The notes: a model not told the origin generated them from the letters alone. A stretch of DNA of 64,000 bases from Trachelipus rathkii (GCA_015478945.1 JABUQX010014034.1:1-64000), one strand, 5' to 3'; positions 26,240 through 38,832 are shown, counted from the first letter of the stretch. Translations and numbers: made by a program.

Positions 26240-29200
26240 TATAGTATATTCATGTAGGGCGGAGCCTAGTTGACACAAGGATGCATCTTGGGATCCCACA
26301 AGCTTTAGCCGAGTCATTACGAATTACTAATGGGGACTGAAGGAAAACTAAATTGTGAGTAAGTTAAAATCTCTCAAAATTTTAGCTTAACAGAGTTATG
26401 AAGGGAACCACAAAATAAGTTAATTTTTGCGTCGGGTTCACCTCCCTATTTTTAGCCAGAAAATATAATGGCACTCCAGTATTATAAGTATGAAATATAT
26501 AACCCTTAGCGATTAATATAATTGCTCCGACAACAACAGAAGCTAAAAAAAAAAATCATCTATATTAATATTTTCAGATAATAAAAAACGAACAATTATA
26601 TGAGTTACACCGAGGAAATGCCCGTTATGAGTGCATTGAATAAAAAAGCTTAATTTTACACATATTAATTTCTCTCTAAAGAGAGCTCATGAGACCCCAC
26701 CCTAGCGTTCCGAAGTATGTCGATGTGGCCATTAAGAAATTTTAATCTGAAAGAGAATTGAATGCAAGAAAGTATTACAAGTATCAAATCATTTAATGGA
26801 GACAGTTTTCCAAATAAACATTACTTCTTCGAACCTCTTATATACACTTGATCTGTTTAATAAGCCTTCTAGTATGTGAGTGGCTTTATATTATAATATC
26901 CTTCTCACACTAAGGAGATATAAAAATAGATATAAACATAAATCCACTACAGATAAAATGTGTATTTAAAAAGAAAACTTAAATGAGACATAAAATTTAT
27001 TTACTCACGAGAGTTTACTATAGCGATATCAGCGCGAAGACAAACAACATATAAATATATATACATTTTTTAGAGTGCTCCAGAATCTCAGGCGACTTGG
27101 AGTTTCACAAGTAGACACAACGAGACGAAGTTCCCGGAGAATGTCGATACAATTGCACTTGTATGAATGGTGTATAATCGCGCTAAAAAAATTAACATTG
27201 ACTTGTTACCGAGCTAAAAAAGCAAAAAACTTCTTGTCTCTATAAATCAGCACATGATTAGCGAAAAAGCATAACATGAACTAATATACGCGTACATCTT
27301 AAGTATGACAACCATCCCGTAAATGAGTGTTCGGATAGGTATTTAACCTAAAAATGAGATAGCGTTTTAAAAAATTATACTATATTGTAATATATACTGA
27401 TAGTACGATCTGTAGCCTTAATTTCATTATAACAGGTCTTAACACATAGACTATAAAGTACAACTCCTTTAGAAATGAACGAAAACTAGAATGTCATAAA
27501 ACTAATCGCAATATAGGGTGAGAAAGCAAACAAATATTAAAATAGATAATTCTAAGGAATAATAGTATAAACTGGAGTGAAACGAATTATATTAGTAAGA
27601 GTATACACGAATCACGTCAAATAGAGATTATACGAAAAGGATATTGAATAAGTATTATGGCTGGACTACTAGAAGTTTTTATAAATAAGAGTTATTCAAC
27701 TAAAATCCGAAACACTCAGCCGTGATAGTTATATATAATAGATTATATTACCTGGAGGATTTAGAGGGTGAGAAAAAAATAAAAGGAGGGTTCAATAAAA
27801 CATATGAATAATACACTTATAAATATAAAGTTATAAAGATCAATAACTGTACCTCAACGAACTTAATTAAAATAGAATATTGAGTAAAAATATATTAGGT
27901 ACACAAAGGTAAAGAAAAAATTAAACATAGGTATACTGGTCGAAATATGGGTGACTGAGGTAACCTGCTCTAGTCTATTAATATACTTATCTTAACATAA
28001 GTACAAAGTGATAAGTTAAGCATACATTATCAGTATTATAATTATTAATATCTAAATTAAAAATATTATTTGTAGTAAAATCTTAATATTTTATGATTAT
28101 TAATATATTTAAACTCTAATCATATTATAGTCTTTTCAGTACAAAATAATGAATTACTACTCCATGAGATTACTGATCAAATAAAACTCGCTGTAATATT
28201 ATACACTATTACGTAAGCAGCTAATATAAATAAACAATACCATTGTTTTATAACACTTATGTAACGATCTATATAATTATGTAGTGTCTTTTTATTATGT
28301 TAAGATAAATATGAATAATTTTAAATACGAGAGACATAGAATAAATTTTAATCTACAATATCAGTCAGATCTTATTATTCTGTAGAATAACAGTTAACAA
28401 TAAGAATATGATGTGTAGAAATTATGAGTGTTGAAACTATATTACATCGACGGAGAGGTTACTCCGTTATAAATACATGAAAAGAACTAACAAAAATTGT
28501 CACAAAATGCTGGAATACGGAGATTATTCAATTAGCTAGCTATTAATAGATGAATACATCTATTGAGAAAAATATATTGCCTTAACTGACGATCTAAGAG
28601 ATTATTATATATATTAAAATTAAAATAGATACATAATACTATTTATTCAGTCATATAAATATAAACCGACCTCTTTGAGATATAGTATATTATGTGTAAA
28701 GTGATTAATTCTATGAAGTATACAAAACCGATCATGAAACAAAACCAAATGATAATATAAAAATAATAAGTAAAATAAATAATTTATTACAGATCAAAAA
28801 AGTGAGATGGTAAAAATACCTCTTTAGAAGATCAGTAACACTGTGTAATTTATTAATATTCTCGAACGATCTTAATCATTTGGAGTCAGAAAACGATATA
28901 TTCGTTAAATGCACGTAGTAGTGTATGCGAACTAGGAATAAATATACATTAATGATATATTCACTACTATACTATATTAGCCTTGATACATAGTAGGATA
29001 TATCTTCTTCGTGGAGTAATTATAACCATTGCACTAATGGCATGTATAAAAATACAATAATAAGAACGATATGACGTACTACGAGTAACTGCATTTAACA
29101 TATGATACGTTCTGACCGATTATCTTATCTGAAGATTATCAATATCTATCACCCTGCTAGCTGAGGTGGAGACATTACTATTACATCCGCATTCTTTGAT

Positions 29201-31270
29201 TTTCACTATAATATCATTAATGTGAGGTACGTTAGTACAGGCCCATTTTCTAGAATATTATGCTGAGCACGCATATAGACTAATCTTATAGCGGAGAGGA
29301 TTAATGTAAGTCACGCTCAGATCAATAGCCTTTCCGAATGAGTTCATTACCTATCACCTCTAACGTAAATAGCCAAATTTGCCTCTATTAAGAGTAGTAG
29401 TACAATTTTCAAATAGATCGTAGAGTGAGGTAATGCACTACGTTTTATAACCGTGAGGAAGTCTAATTTATGATAAGTTATTAAATATGCATAGTACAGA
29501 GTAGCGAAATATAGACGTATTTAAAAGTTTGACTACCTTCTCAGATTATCACACTGCTATTGAATAACAATCATAAATCTGAAGTTTCCCGAACTTGAGA
29601 GACGGTACCGTGAGTTATGCTAACCTATTTCAAGTATATCAGTGCTATAAATCAGATGTGGGTATATTTACACTGCTGTGTCACATTAATAATTATCTAT
29701 AGGCACAATCTAATACAATACCTTGTTTTAAGCACAGTTTAGGTTTAGTTTATGAACGAGAATAAAAAAATGCTCATTTATTGTCTAATGTTTTGAGAGA
29801 GACTGAAGAAGTAGTGACGCCCAGAAAGTATGTTGACAAACTTTCATACTGTATTTGTATGTGATGAGACATTATCGAGACGATGGTGTTTTCACACGAT
29901 CTCCTATGTTAGTCCATCTCTGCTTTCCTTGTTAGTATGAGAGTGTGTCCAGATGTTGCACCTGTTCTTGTTGTTTTCGTAGTACTGTGGTAGTGTGTGG
30001 TCGGAGTTCGTAGCTGGTTAGTTGACGTGGGTTGAATAGGGTAAGCAGAAATAGTCTGTCTGTAGTCTGAATGCGGCAGGTATAGGATTTCACCTAATTG
30101 TCGCGCTTCATATCACTCAGAGCCAGTCAAGCAGCGTTAGACTTTAAAGCTCTTTACTCCCACTTGATAGACTGTAAAGTACCTAGTTAGAACACGCTTC
30201 CGAGGTATAGGTTCAAATACCTGCATTTTTAGACGTTACAACGCATAATTCATGTGTATATAGAACATGAAACAGGTCAGAGCGGCGCTTGAAGAGAAGA
30301 ATATCGAAGCTGTTCCTAGAGGCTCGCTTCACTCAGGCTATTTGTGCTCTCTATAAGATATCTAAAGATTATCTATCAGACCACTCATAAATATCACACT
30401 GCCCAATAATCAAATGACAATATCAGGATGTAAAGAGCGATGACAGCGCTCCGCGAGAGACCAAGCATACACGTGAGGTCTTAGTGTCGACTCACATTTT
30501 CAGTCTCTCCAGACGGGTGTGTAACCTCCCGCACTATCGACATATGATGATATGATGAATAAAGTCGTAGCATACTAAGTAACAACAAACGCATTAAGTA
30601 GGACGAAACAAATTGTCGCTTATAGATAAATTAACTCTGCAAGTGGATAACTGTTCTTCTGCAGTATGTAATCTATCAGAAAACTCACTAATAATTTCTG
30701 GAATATAATAATTCATGTGGCTTTAAAAAAATTCAGCTTTCAAATACTGTACACAAAAAGATCAAAATACCTATTAACGCTTTCCTGCGTGATCCCAATT
30801 CTATACTGCTTCCGCTTCAGAAAGTTATTGAGCGTATTATCTAAAAGATAACTAACATTTATTTTATCACGATTGCATCATAATATCTAGTTTGTAATCC
30901 ATACTTACTACTCTGCAATACATATTAATATCTACGTGTAGAAAGTAGCTCCATCATTACCACAAGAAGACCCCGTACTTCAAACCTGAATATGTCCTTC
31001 TCAATACTGAGGTGCTCTACTCTAAGCTCTAAATTATGGGTGATTCTTCAATGCCTCAGACCACATCCTAATCTTCCAACACTGAAGAACGCCTGTAATG
31101 TTCTTATCTTAAGTCATCGGTAATCTCCGACATTCTAACAGATTGCTCGTATAATTTGTAACTTCATAATATAGATATATCATTGGTATTATAATTTGAG
31201 ATTGGCGGTGACGTGAGAACCATTACCAGTTCTATCTCTAATCGATCCCACATCATCAAATGATCACATG
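26240..31270. other. AT-rich non-coding stretch
   Basis: About 5 kb without microsatellite blocks or recognisable genes. A higher-GC patch at 26,250-26,340 and a tRNA-like fragment near 30,185-30,225 (listed separately) are the only local departures noted. All open frames are short. Confidence 0.5.
30175..30230 (+). repeat. Weak tRNA-like (SINE head) fragment
   Basis: Sequence CTAGTTAGAACACGC followed about 15 bases later by AGGTTCAAATACCTGC resembles the D-arm/box A and T-arm/box B of a tRNA. Box B (GGTTCAAATAC) deviates at one position, and box A lacks the usual GG. No acceptor stem or intact anticodon arm can be folded confidently, so a tRNA-derived SINE remnant is likelier than a tRNA gene. 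Confidence 0.3.
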
Positions 31271-31279
31271 TAGGCAACG

Positions 31280-32935
31280 TAATCTAGAAGAATCGCCTCT
31301 CAAAGCACACATTGGCCGGAGCACGAATTCTATCCACTAGTATGGTACACCTTTACTGCCCACAAACAGTTCTTTGAAACACACTTGCCATCCCTATGTG
31401 TTGTCCACTGCTCACTTAGTCCATTCACCCCTCCTCTTCTTACATTAATACCAATACCGACCACCACCTCTCGCTCCTATCGGCTAAACTCTGACCCATC
31501 AACCGTTCATACCAATCAGTTCCTATTAACTCATAGATGACATTTTCTGCTTTCTCTGTGCCAATCCGCAATTAGAGGCATCCCATGCTTCTTTGTAGAC
31601 CCTGTGCGTTCTTATATCGGGGCCACTTTCGATTGCCTGTTCCTCCGAACACATGTGGCGGCTTTGCGTCTGAATTCTAAACCAACTCAAATATTTGGAA
31701 TGAACCAATGCTTTTCCCTAGCTCGGTCCGACTTCCCGCGCCTCGCTTACTGCCTCTGTACTCACCTTACTAGTCCGTTGGGGAAGCCCTTTGTCACACA
31801 TTTCGTTCTGCTTGAATCGACGGACGAATGGAGCAGAGTCCCTTTCATCCCGATCCTTCTTCTTCGTATACTCCCAAATCTTTCTCCCCTCCTCTAATAA
31901 TCCATGGTTCTGCAATCAGTAATATGTTCTCTGGTCGGCTCCGATTACTGCAGGGGTTCAGAGACATTGCAGCGTACCGTGCGAAGGCGTATGTTAGCCG
32001 CACAAAAAAATTTCTCTGTGTTCGCGGGGCGCGCTACTCACTCCCCTCACACATAATTTTCATTTGTCACTTTTTCTTTTCCCAGGCCATTGTCCAGTTT
32101 CCCACAGCTTTCTCATTTTTCGCTTGTTTCCCTTTCAGGACGTTTTTCCACCCAGGGCCTCTTCGGATTTAGCGTATTTGATCATCTTTTCCTTTCTGGA
32201 TCTTCCCAGTTTCATGTCGTGGCACTTTTTCTAGTCATTTTGACTCCTTTTTCTTTCCATTTCTTTTTGGCCTATGGCCCATGTCTGGAACCCGCATGCC
32301 CCTCTGATCTAGTTTTTTCCCAGTTATTTTCATTCTGAAGACCCTGGGACAACTTATATCTTTTTTTTTTGTTATACGTGCCATACAACCACTTGCTCGA
32401 CTGTGTTCTGTGCACGTTGTTCCCCAAGCTTCCCTCTTTCGCTGACGTTCCAACTTTTCTGTCCCCCTCCACTCTACCGGGCCTTGCCTTGGTGTGATTA
32501 CGCAAGTTAATATATTACCTTTGGAAGTATCATCTAGTTCCGATGTTCTTGAAGGCCCTTTTAAACATTGTCTGTGGCTACTTTCACTTGTTTTACTACC
32601 CGCCTTTCCGAACAGGACTGTTGACGTCTGATGCCCGGTATCTTAATCAACTTAATTTTGTAACGGGTCAATGAACGTCTTTCAGGGCCTGTCTGCCACA
32701 AGCTTGCCCGGCAAGAATACTTTAAACAGCAATCAACCGGTCATCTTCTGACTTTGCACTTCTCAAGCAGTAGCCAACTAACTAGGTGTTATTGACCCCC
32801 CTGTAACTCTTGGCTTTTTACTTTGTTTAGAAAACGGTGGGTGTAAATGACACTGACTATGTGTTTTAGACAATTGGTATCAGCATGCATTCAGTGCAGA
32901 CATGTGGAAGATTTCTTCAATTCATTTGTATATTG
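31280..32935 (+). other. Higher-GC, pyrimidine-rich non-coding block
   Basis: About 1.65 kb with base composition unlike the flanks and many CTTTTTCTTTTCC-like pyrimidine runs. Overlapping chance frames exist on both strands (up to 114 codons, 31,828-32,172), but none carries a domain I recognise and they overlap one another. The composition resembles the dispersed pyrimidine-rich repeats at 37.9 and 57.8 kb. A large repeat or untranslated/transcribed region is possible. Confidence 0.45.
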
Positions 32936-32940
32936 TCCTT

Positions 32941-33170
32941 TGGGGGGGGTTTTTATACGGGGTCAGTAAATGATGTTTCCTTCTAAAAATAACATTTTTA
33001 TTAAAAATAAAATTATTACTTATAAAGTATAATTAATAAATAACTAAATAGATAAATAAATAAAGTTTAATGAAATTTCTATATTTTGTTTTTATAATTA
33101 TAATAATAATTATTGAATAGAATTTCTTGAAGTGAAAAAATCTTACCTCTCATTATCTATATTTATCGCT
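32941..33170. repeat. G-run then A/T-rich low-complexity DNA
   Basis: A G(8) run (about 32,943-32,950) is followed by AAATAAA/TTATTAA sequence to about 33,120. Nothing coding. Confidence 0.7.
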
Positions 33171-33171
33171 T

Positions 33172-33535
33172 TTGCCAGCCACGTTCCCCCCTCACAATAG
33201 TTCAAATCCACTCTTCTTGTTGAATGATATACGCCTTCTATTTTCTTTTTCCTGTTATATATCTATACCAACATTGCCCTTCCTAGCTTCGTCGTTCTTG
33301 TGTGATTTGACACAAAAGCGGTTTCCCTCACCTGTGGTAGCCGTACCCCCCTGGGGGTTCTGCTGGTGTCCGATTTTGGGGTACAAAATAAACGAATAAA
33401 AATACTTGTAATCCAGGCGGATAATCATCGAAACAATGGCTTAATTAAAAAAGAATTGTAAAAGAAAAAAATTAATGTAATACTAGGATATAAAATATAA
33501 AATCTACATAAATTATAATTAATTTAGTTCTATAA
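33172..33535. other. Unassigned block with a 75-codon frame
   Basis: A plus frame starting MPATFPPHNSSNPLFLLN (33,172-33,399) is Pro/Phe/Ser-rich, as expected from pyrimidine-rich DNA, and has no recognised domain. I regard it as non-coding. Confidence 0.35.
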
Positions 33536-33638
33536 TTATAATATATAATATATCTATATATATAATATATATAATATATATATTTATACTTAATAATATA
33601 TACTATATATATTATATAACTATAATATAGTATAATAT

Positions 33639-33672
<34 letters not shown>

Positions 33673-33690
33673 CTATATATATTTTTTTAA
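33536..33690. repeat. (TA)n array
   Basis: An imperfect TA block immediately upstream of the hAT transposase relic. Confidence 0.9.
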
Positions 33691-33698
33691 TATAGTAA

Positions 33699-34780
33699 AT
33701 GCATTTTGCGCGAGTTTTTCTGCGAAAAAAATTTGCTGGCTCGGTTAATTACTGGGTTTGTGTATGCCACAGATGGTTGACAAATCTATGTCTGGGCTGT
33801 TATACCAGGCTTACGGCCGTCGTATCAAAAGAAAACTCCCCAAGTAGCTTTGGAGCCTATTGCTCGTATTCCAGACGCCAAATGTCTAAAGGCGATCAAA
33901 CGTCCTGGCTGAGATTTCAAATGAAGCAGGTGTTTGATCAATTATCAAAATTGTTTAAAATTTTACTTAATTGGCAGTTCAACAAACTCGAGACTTTTTC
34001 CTTTGTGCGAAGAGATGCCCAGCATTCTCCGCCTTAAACGTTTTCAGCATAGGAAGTAAGAATGGTTTTCAGAGTAAAAGGTGCTAACAGGTTGTTTGAT
34101 ATTGAGACATATGAAGTTACAGTTTTTTTGAAGACGTATCATTTTAGTTGGGCTCTAACAATTTCATGGATGATTCAATGGCTTTTCAACAAGCTTGCCT
34201 ACTTGTGCTGATATTTTTTGGGAATATAATTAAACTTAACTTAGTTTTACAGAACAGTACCACAAATATCTGTAAATTGTCTGACAAAATTGAGTATGAT
34301 AAAAAAAATTGGACTTTTTGGAATGCTGTATCTTTAAAGACCAGTGTGCATTTGTCGAGAAACTTTCAAATAGTTTTTTTATCTGTGCGAACGAGTTGAC
34401 ATATGTCAAGCTGACTAAGCAATAGCATTATAACGTCACTTAAAAGGACTTTAAAGAGGGAATCGACAAAGGCAATTTGCCGAAGGCGAATAGTGAAAAG
34501 ATAAGTGGAGAAAAAGATGTGCAGAAAATTAATTTTAAAAAGTTAATTTGAAAGGACCTTGAAAAATTCTGGGTCTAATGAAAAGGACACTTGTGAACTT
34601 TCAACCAATTCACTCTCCCTCCACCTCTTACAATCTGAATTAAAAAAAAAAAGAATCTTTTTTGAGTTCTGGTCTACAGTGAGAGAAGAGTTAAGCCAAG
34701 GAACAATATGTTAAAGACAGGCACATTAAATATTTTTGCATCATTTAAGAGCGCAAAACCTTGTCGATAAGAGCGTTTTT
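33699..34780 (+). pseudogene. hAT-superfamily transposase relic (ZBED5/SCAND3/FAM200-like)
   Basis: Three plus-strand segments, in the order expected for a hAT (hobo-Ac-Tam3) transposase core, are spread over several frames. First, about 33,762-33,850: a VCTDG motif readable after a one-base shift near 33,769, then MSG and LTAVVSKENSPSSF. This matches the 'CTDGA-SM-G' block that carries a catalytic Asp. Second, about 34,040-34,190: MVFRVKGANRLFDIE, TVFLKTYHF and LFNKLAYL, corresponding to the 'RWLSRGKVL-RLFELR-EV--FL' and 'LAYLADIF' blocks. Third, about 34,195-34,320: IIKLNLVLQNSTTNICKLSD followed by KIE and a Trp, corresponding to '-LN-LNLSLQG---NI--L-DKI--F--KL-LW'. A later FWSTVREELSQG (about 34,663-34,700) may be the pre-dimerisation region. 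BED finger, hATC domain and terminal inverted repeats are not seen. Stops and shifts make it non-functional as read. Confidence 0.75.
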
Positions 34781-34969
34781 CCCATGTTATTTCATTTAAT
34801 ATAAAAAAAATAAATACCTGTAACAGTTATTTCATACGCTGCTCCAGACTTGACTGTATAAAATTTGGTCGTCTTTGGAACTAATTTTAGAAAACTCACT
34901 GCTCCATGAAGCAATCTAAGAGGATCACATGAAATTAATTAACACAAACAGCACACATATATATAATAA

Positions 34970-34975
34970 TTATAA

Positions 34976-35006
<31 letters not shown>

Positions 35007-35140
35007 TTAATTAATCTATTGTATTTAAATTTAAATTAAAAGTAAATTATATTAAGTTATCAGTTAAATTTAAATTTAAATTAAATTATTTAAAACAAAT
35101 TATATAAAGTTATCAGTTATAAATTATTATTAAATTAATA
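34970..35140 (+). repeat. TA array plus 53-bp direct repeat
   Basis: A TA tract is followed by two near-identical segments: AAATTATATTAAGTTATCAG at 35,044 and AAATTATATAAAGTTATCAG at 35,097. The offset is 53 bp, and AAATTTAAATTTAAATT-type sequence lies between. This is a two-unit tandem duplication. Confidence 0.75.
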
Positions 35141-35149
35141 TAAAAATTT

Positions 35150-35163
35150 GGGGGGGGGCGGGG
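35150..35163 (+). repeat. G-rich tract
   Basis: A G run broken by one C (GGGGGGGGGCGGGG) follows AT-rich sequence. A second G-rich stretch, GGGGGCGCGGGGGGGGCCGCGCGC, lies at about 35,511-35,534. Confidence 0.8.
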
Positions 35164-35940
35164 ATTTTGTGTGTAGCTGAAGGTAACTCGTCAAATAAAA
35201 AACATTTATGCAGGGGTCAGTCGGAAGGAAAGAAAGGTCTTGGGGCAACGCTGATTTAGGAGAAGCTGAACGAATCTTCTTCAAATGGTTATAAGTTTAG
35301 AAGAGCGTCAGCCCGTGGCGCATATCAAAAAGATCGTTCATCGTTTTTAAACAGGATTTCGAATTCTCTCTCTCTCGGATATTTTTTGAGAAGGGATCAT
35401 ACTTCCTTTAATTATCACGGTTTTCCTAAATCTTGCTGCACCTCTGTTTGGGGGCTTCCAGAGTTTTCTCAGTGATTGTGGCTGAACTACGTTTTTAGAG
35501 TTTGGGATTGGGGGCGCGGGGGGGGCCGCGCGCTTTTCTTCTGCAAAGACAGCCCCTCTATTTCTTAATAAAAACTAGATGAGCAGCTTGAGCGTAAATT
35601 TAGGTTACATTTACGGCATATTGGTAAAACAGGGCCCATTAAAGCCTGGCCATTAAAAGGTAATTTTGAGCCAATAATTTGACTTAACATATGGCCCACC
35701 CACCTCCACCCAACAAAAATACACAGTCTCAGCATTGGGTCTGCATATTCTATCGTTTGTGGGGAAAAAAAAAACACCACCCTTATATCATGTAAGTCAA
35801 TAGAAAATGAAGTGACACTGAGTTTGCCGATTCGATAAGTGCAAAAGGCAATACCTACAAAGCTGACCTCAATGACTCAGATTACATAATCGAACTATTT
35901 GTGAGTACTTCGACTCTCAGTGAAGCTTTAGTGGAAACGA
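35164..35940. other. Unassigned sequence, normal GC
   Basis: Stops in all frames at short intervals. The 71-codon minus frame (35,565-35,780) shows no recognised domain. Composition suggests decayed mobile DNA. Confidence 0.4.
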
Positions 35941-35959
35941 CTGAACGGGGATGTTTTAC

Positions 35960-36057
35960 ATTATTATTATTATTAATTATTATTCTTATTATTATTATAA
36001 TTATTATTTAATTACTTATTTAATTAAAATTATTATTATATTATTTAATTATTTTAG
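35960..36057 (+). repeat. (TTA)n trinucleotide tract
   Basis: ATTATT trinucleotides with ATTTAATTAC interruptions. Confidence 0.88.
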
Positions 36058-36059
36058 AA

Positions 36060-37090
36060 GATGAGTAATTTGGCCTGAAAATAAAGGTAAGAACCAATGA
36101 GTTTAATTTGAGTAGGATATGATACCATACACTTCACAAGGAATGATTAATGCTCAAATTAATTCACAGTGCATAATTGCGCGCCATTTAGGGGTTAATT
36201 CTGGAGCGGCCCCACGCTTAAAATCTACGGGAAGCAAAATTTTTAACTTTTCAAAAATTTTTTTCTTTTTCGATTTTTGGGATATTTCTTATTATTGCTT
36301 TACATCTGTTAAATATATATACTGAAGTTATTTTTTAAAATCTTTCCTTTAATTTTATTTATAATAAAATAATTGGTTTTATACAAGTGGTAATACTCGA
36401 CTTTCGTCAAAATTCGGGAGGTCTATTTTTGCATAAGAACTAGCTTTTTAATTTTAATAACTTTTTTTTTCCTTTAAAAGGTTTTTCTTTTCTCAAAATT
36501 GTAGACTGCGGCATTATATGCAAAGTTTCGTATTTTTTAAGTTTTTATTTGCTAAGTTTAAATCATGTAAATAAATCATAAAAAAATAGTTTTTGGTTAT
36601 TTTCGAAAATAGTGCTGTCAATAAAATATTTTTCTGCTTTTTTTTTTTTACCATTTATTTCTCCAACTGATTATGGATTATTAGGTAACATTAAATGTTC
36701 CTCCAGGTCAGTTGTTTTGGCTTCCTGGTCCGCAAAATTGTAAACGCAAAACTTTTGTCAGCGTTTGAAATATAATAAGGGACCAACAGCGCCCGACACT
36801 TTTGAAAAGGAATAATTTCAAATTTTCCTCGTGTTTTCTTATAATTTCAGTGTTATTGTAGGTGTCTATATTATTTTGTTACAGGTTGTTTAATGAAATT
36901 GGGTTTTTTAGTGTAGTTGAAAGAGTTTTTTTCCATTAATGTCGCTTATAGAGCATGTCTTATCTTATAATTCATGATTCTCTTTAATTTTTCGGTAATT
37001 TTCAAAAAATCTGTTAATCTTCCGCATCCGGAGTTTACCGAGAAGACTACTTCGAAAGAATATATTTGCGATTGCCTCATCCTCTTATAA
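36060..37090. other. AT-rich unassigned sequence
   Basis: About 1 kb, T-rich, with several homopolymer T runs (36,260-36,275, 36,462-36,471, 36,640-36,650). A 68-codon plus frame (36,119-36,325) ends in a Phe-rich T run and is not convincing. No family recognised. Confidence 0.4.
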
Positions 37091-37093
37091 ACT

Positions 37094-37570
37094 AAAAGAA
37101 TATATATATATATAATATATAATATATAATATATATAATATATATATATAATAATATAGAAGATATATATTTATGTAGATATATGAATATTATAATATAT
37201 TAGAGATATTTATAATTTATAATATTATAATATTTTATTTTTTTTTTGGGGGGGGGGGGGGTATAATATATATAATTTTATTTAAAATAAAAAAATTATA
37301 TTTCCCCCACTTATATACCATATATATAATTTATTATATATATATATATATATATTAATATATATATATATATATATAATATATATAATAATACAGGACA
37401 TTAAAAATAAACCTAAGAATAAATTAATAAATAAATTATAAAAGAACAATGTCCACAATATTTACCATTATATAATATATAAAATATATATATATATATA
37501 TATATATTATAATATATATATATATATTATATATAATATAATATATATATACCTATATTATATATACTAA
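37094..37570. repeat. TA arrays with T(9)G(14)-type homopolymer pair
   Basis: Several TA blocks (37,095-37,150, 37,320-37,395, 37,475-37,560). Between them, a T run at about 37,236-37,246 passes directly into a run of about 14 G (37,247-37,261). The G run is capable of strand-asymmetric structure. Confidence 0.88.
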
Positions 37571-37721
37571 TTAGGCCTATATTATATTATTACTACACTA
37601 GCTTCATTCTCGTAGAACTTGTTTGGTTTTCCTTTTTTTGGTGTTTCCTGGTCAGGGAAAGTATTTTGTATGGTTTCTGACCAAGTGGAAAGGGCAAGGA
37701 TATCATTTAGGGGCCGAATAT

Positions 37722-37830
37722 ATATATAATATATAGAGTATATATTATATACTATAATATATTATATATATATATATAATATAATATATATATATTATAT
37801 ATATATATATACTATATATATATATATATC
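37722..37830. repeat. (TA)n array
   Basis: An alternating TA block with phase slips, ending at CACCCACAATC. Confidence 0.9.
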
Positions 37831-37939
37831 ACCCACAATCTCTCCCCAAAGATGGGGGTAAGGTGTTGTAATCATGCTCTGGACATAAAAGTAAAGATAT
37901 TGTGCCCAAGTCAAAAAAGAAGCCCAGCCTTATCGCTCC

Positions 37940-38440
37940 TTTAATAATTTTTAGTGAGAAATAACTTAGTACATGTCAAATAATCCTGTAGAGCTTCAAC
38001 AGGGACTCAATGGACCGACCCTCCCTAGCATCCTCATCCAATGTGGGGTTAGTCTTGGCCCATACTCCCTTCACAAAACTTGCTGTTTACCTCCTATTTA
38101 TGCATCCTTTTCGTTTTCAAGTTCTCTGCAAAATCACATTTCTCTTCCTCCAGGTATCCATTATACTGTTTCCCCTCCTCCGGGTATTCTTTTATTGACT
38201 CTCCACTTTTTCTTCAGTTCTCCCCCAGCCAGTTGATTCCCAGCACATTTAATACTATACATCCACTTAAACAACTATCATCCATTCTTTCATATGAGAC
38301 CGAAATACCATCTCAACCACTTATATTTTTTCTCTCCACATTCTCTCACACAGGGCAACATTACTCTCTAATACTTTCATTCCTAATTTTATCAATTTCT
38401 TCTCATACCTAACACACTTCTAAGAATTGTCAATCTAAAT
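37940..38440 (+). repeat. Dispersed pyrimidine-rich repeat, copy A1
   Basis: Aligns by eye with 57,768-58,300 in the same orientation. Shared landmarks in order: AGTGAGAAA (37,953 / 57,777), a GGACCG..-ACCCTC block, CTTGGCCCA (38,054 / about 57,880), CCTCCTATT-ATGCA-CC, CTCTGC-AAA-TCACATT-CTC-TCCTCCAG (38,124-38,153 / 57,955-57,985), and TGATTCCCA (38,235 / 58,051). Three overlapping Pro/Ser/Phe-rich open frames (87, 62 and 110 codons) cross it in different phases. That is expected from composition, and I do not annotate a protein. Confidence 0.72.
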
Positions 38441-38699
38441 GATTGTATTTAGTAGTCTATTACCTGCTTTTCCAGAATAGTCTTACAACTATATAAACAG
38501 TAACACACGGTAACAAATAACCTCATGTTAAACTCCAACGCACTGCAAGAATTAGTCCATTTACATCCCACTAAGGATTTAATTTTTTTTGGGTGGAGCA
38601 AGAGTTGAGTAAAAAAATTGTTTTTACTATTAAGAAAATTGGGTTTTCAGAGTCTGATTCAAGTCATAAAGATTTGTCTCAATATGTTAATTTTATATT

Positions 38700-38797
38700 T
38701 TTTACATATATATATAATATATATATATATATTATATATATAAATATTAATATATATATATATGCCGGTTAATATATATTATATTATTATATATACT

Positions 38798-38828
<31 letters not shown>

Positions 38829-38832
38829 TGAA
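38700..38832. repeat. (TA)n array
   Basis: Two TA blocks broken by ATGCCGGTT. A 73-codon frame entering unique DNA to 38,983 has no recognised domain. Confidence 0.88.

Noticed and set aside
30175..30230. Functional tRNA gene
   Set aside because: Only D-arm and T-arm-like pieces are visible. Acceptor and anticodon stems do not pair convincingly and box B deviates.
25160..32095. Shared string TTCCCAGGCCATTG at about 25,158 and 32,081 as evidence of a repeat
   Set aside because: The similarity does not extend usefully on either side, and both lie in T/C-rich context, so it is probably coincidental.
31828..32172. 114-codon plus-strand ORF
   Set aside because: No recognisable domain; other chance frames on both strands overlap it, as expected in higher-GC, C/T-biased DNA.
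38080..38412. 110-codon plus-strand ORF
   Set aside because: Overlaps two other open frames in a C/T-rich repeat. The second copy of the repeat (57.77 kb) does not conserve this frame as a protein.
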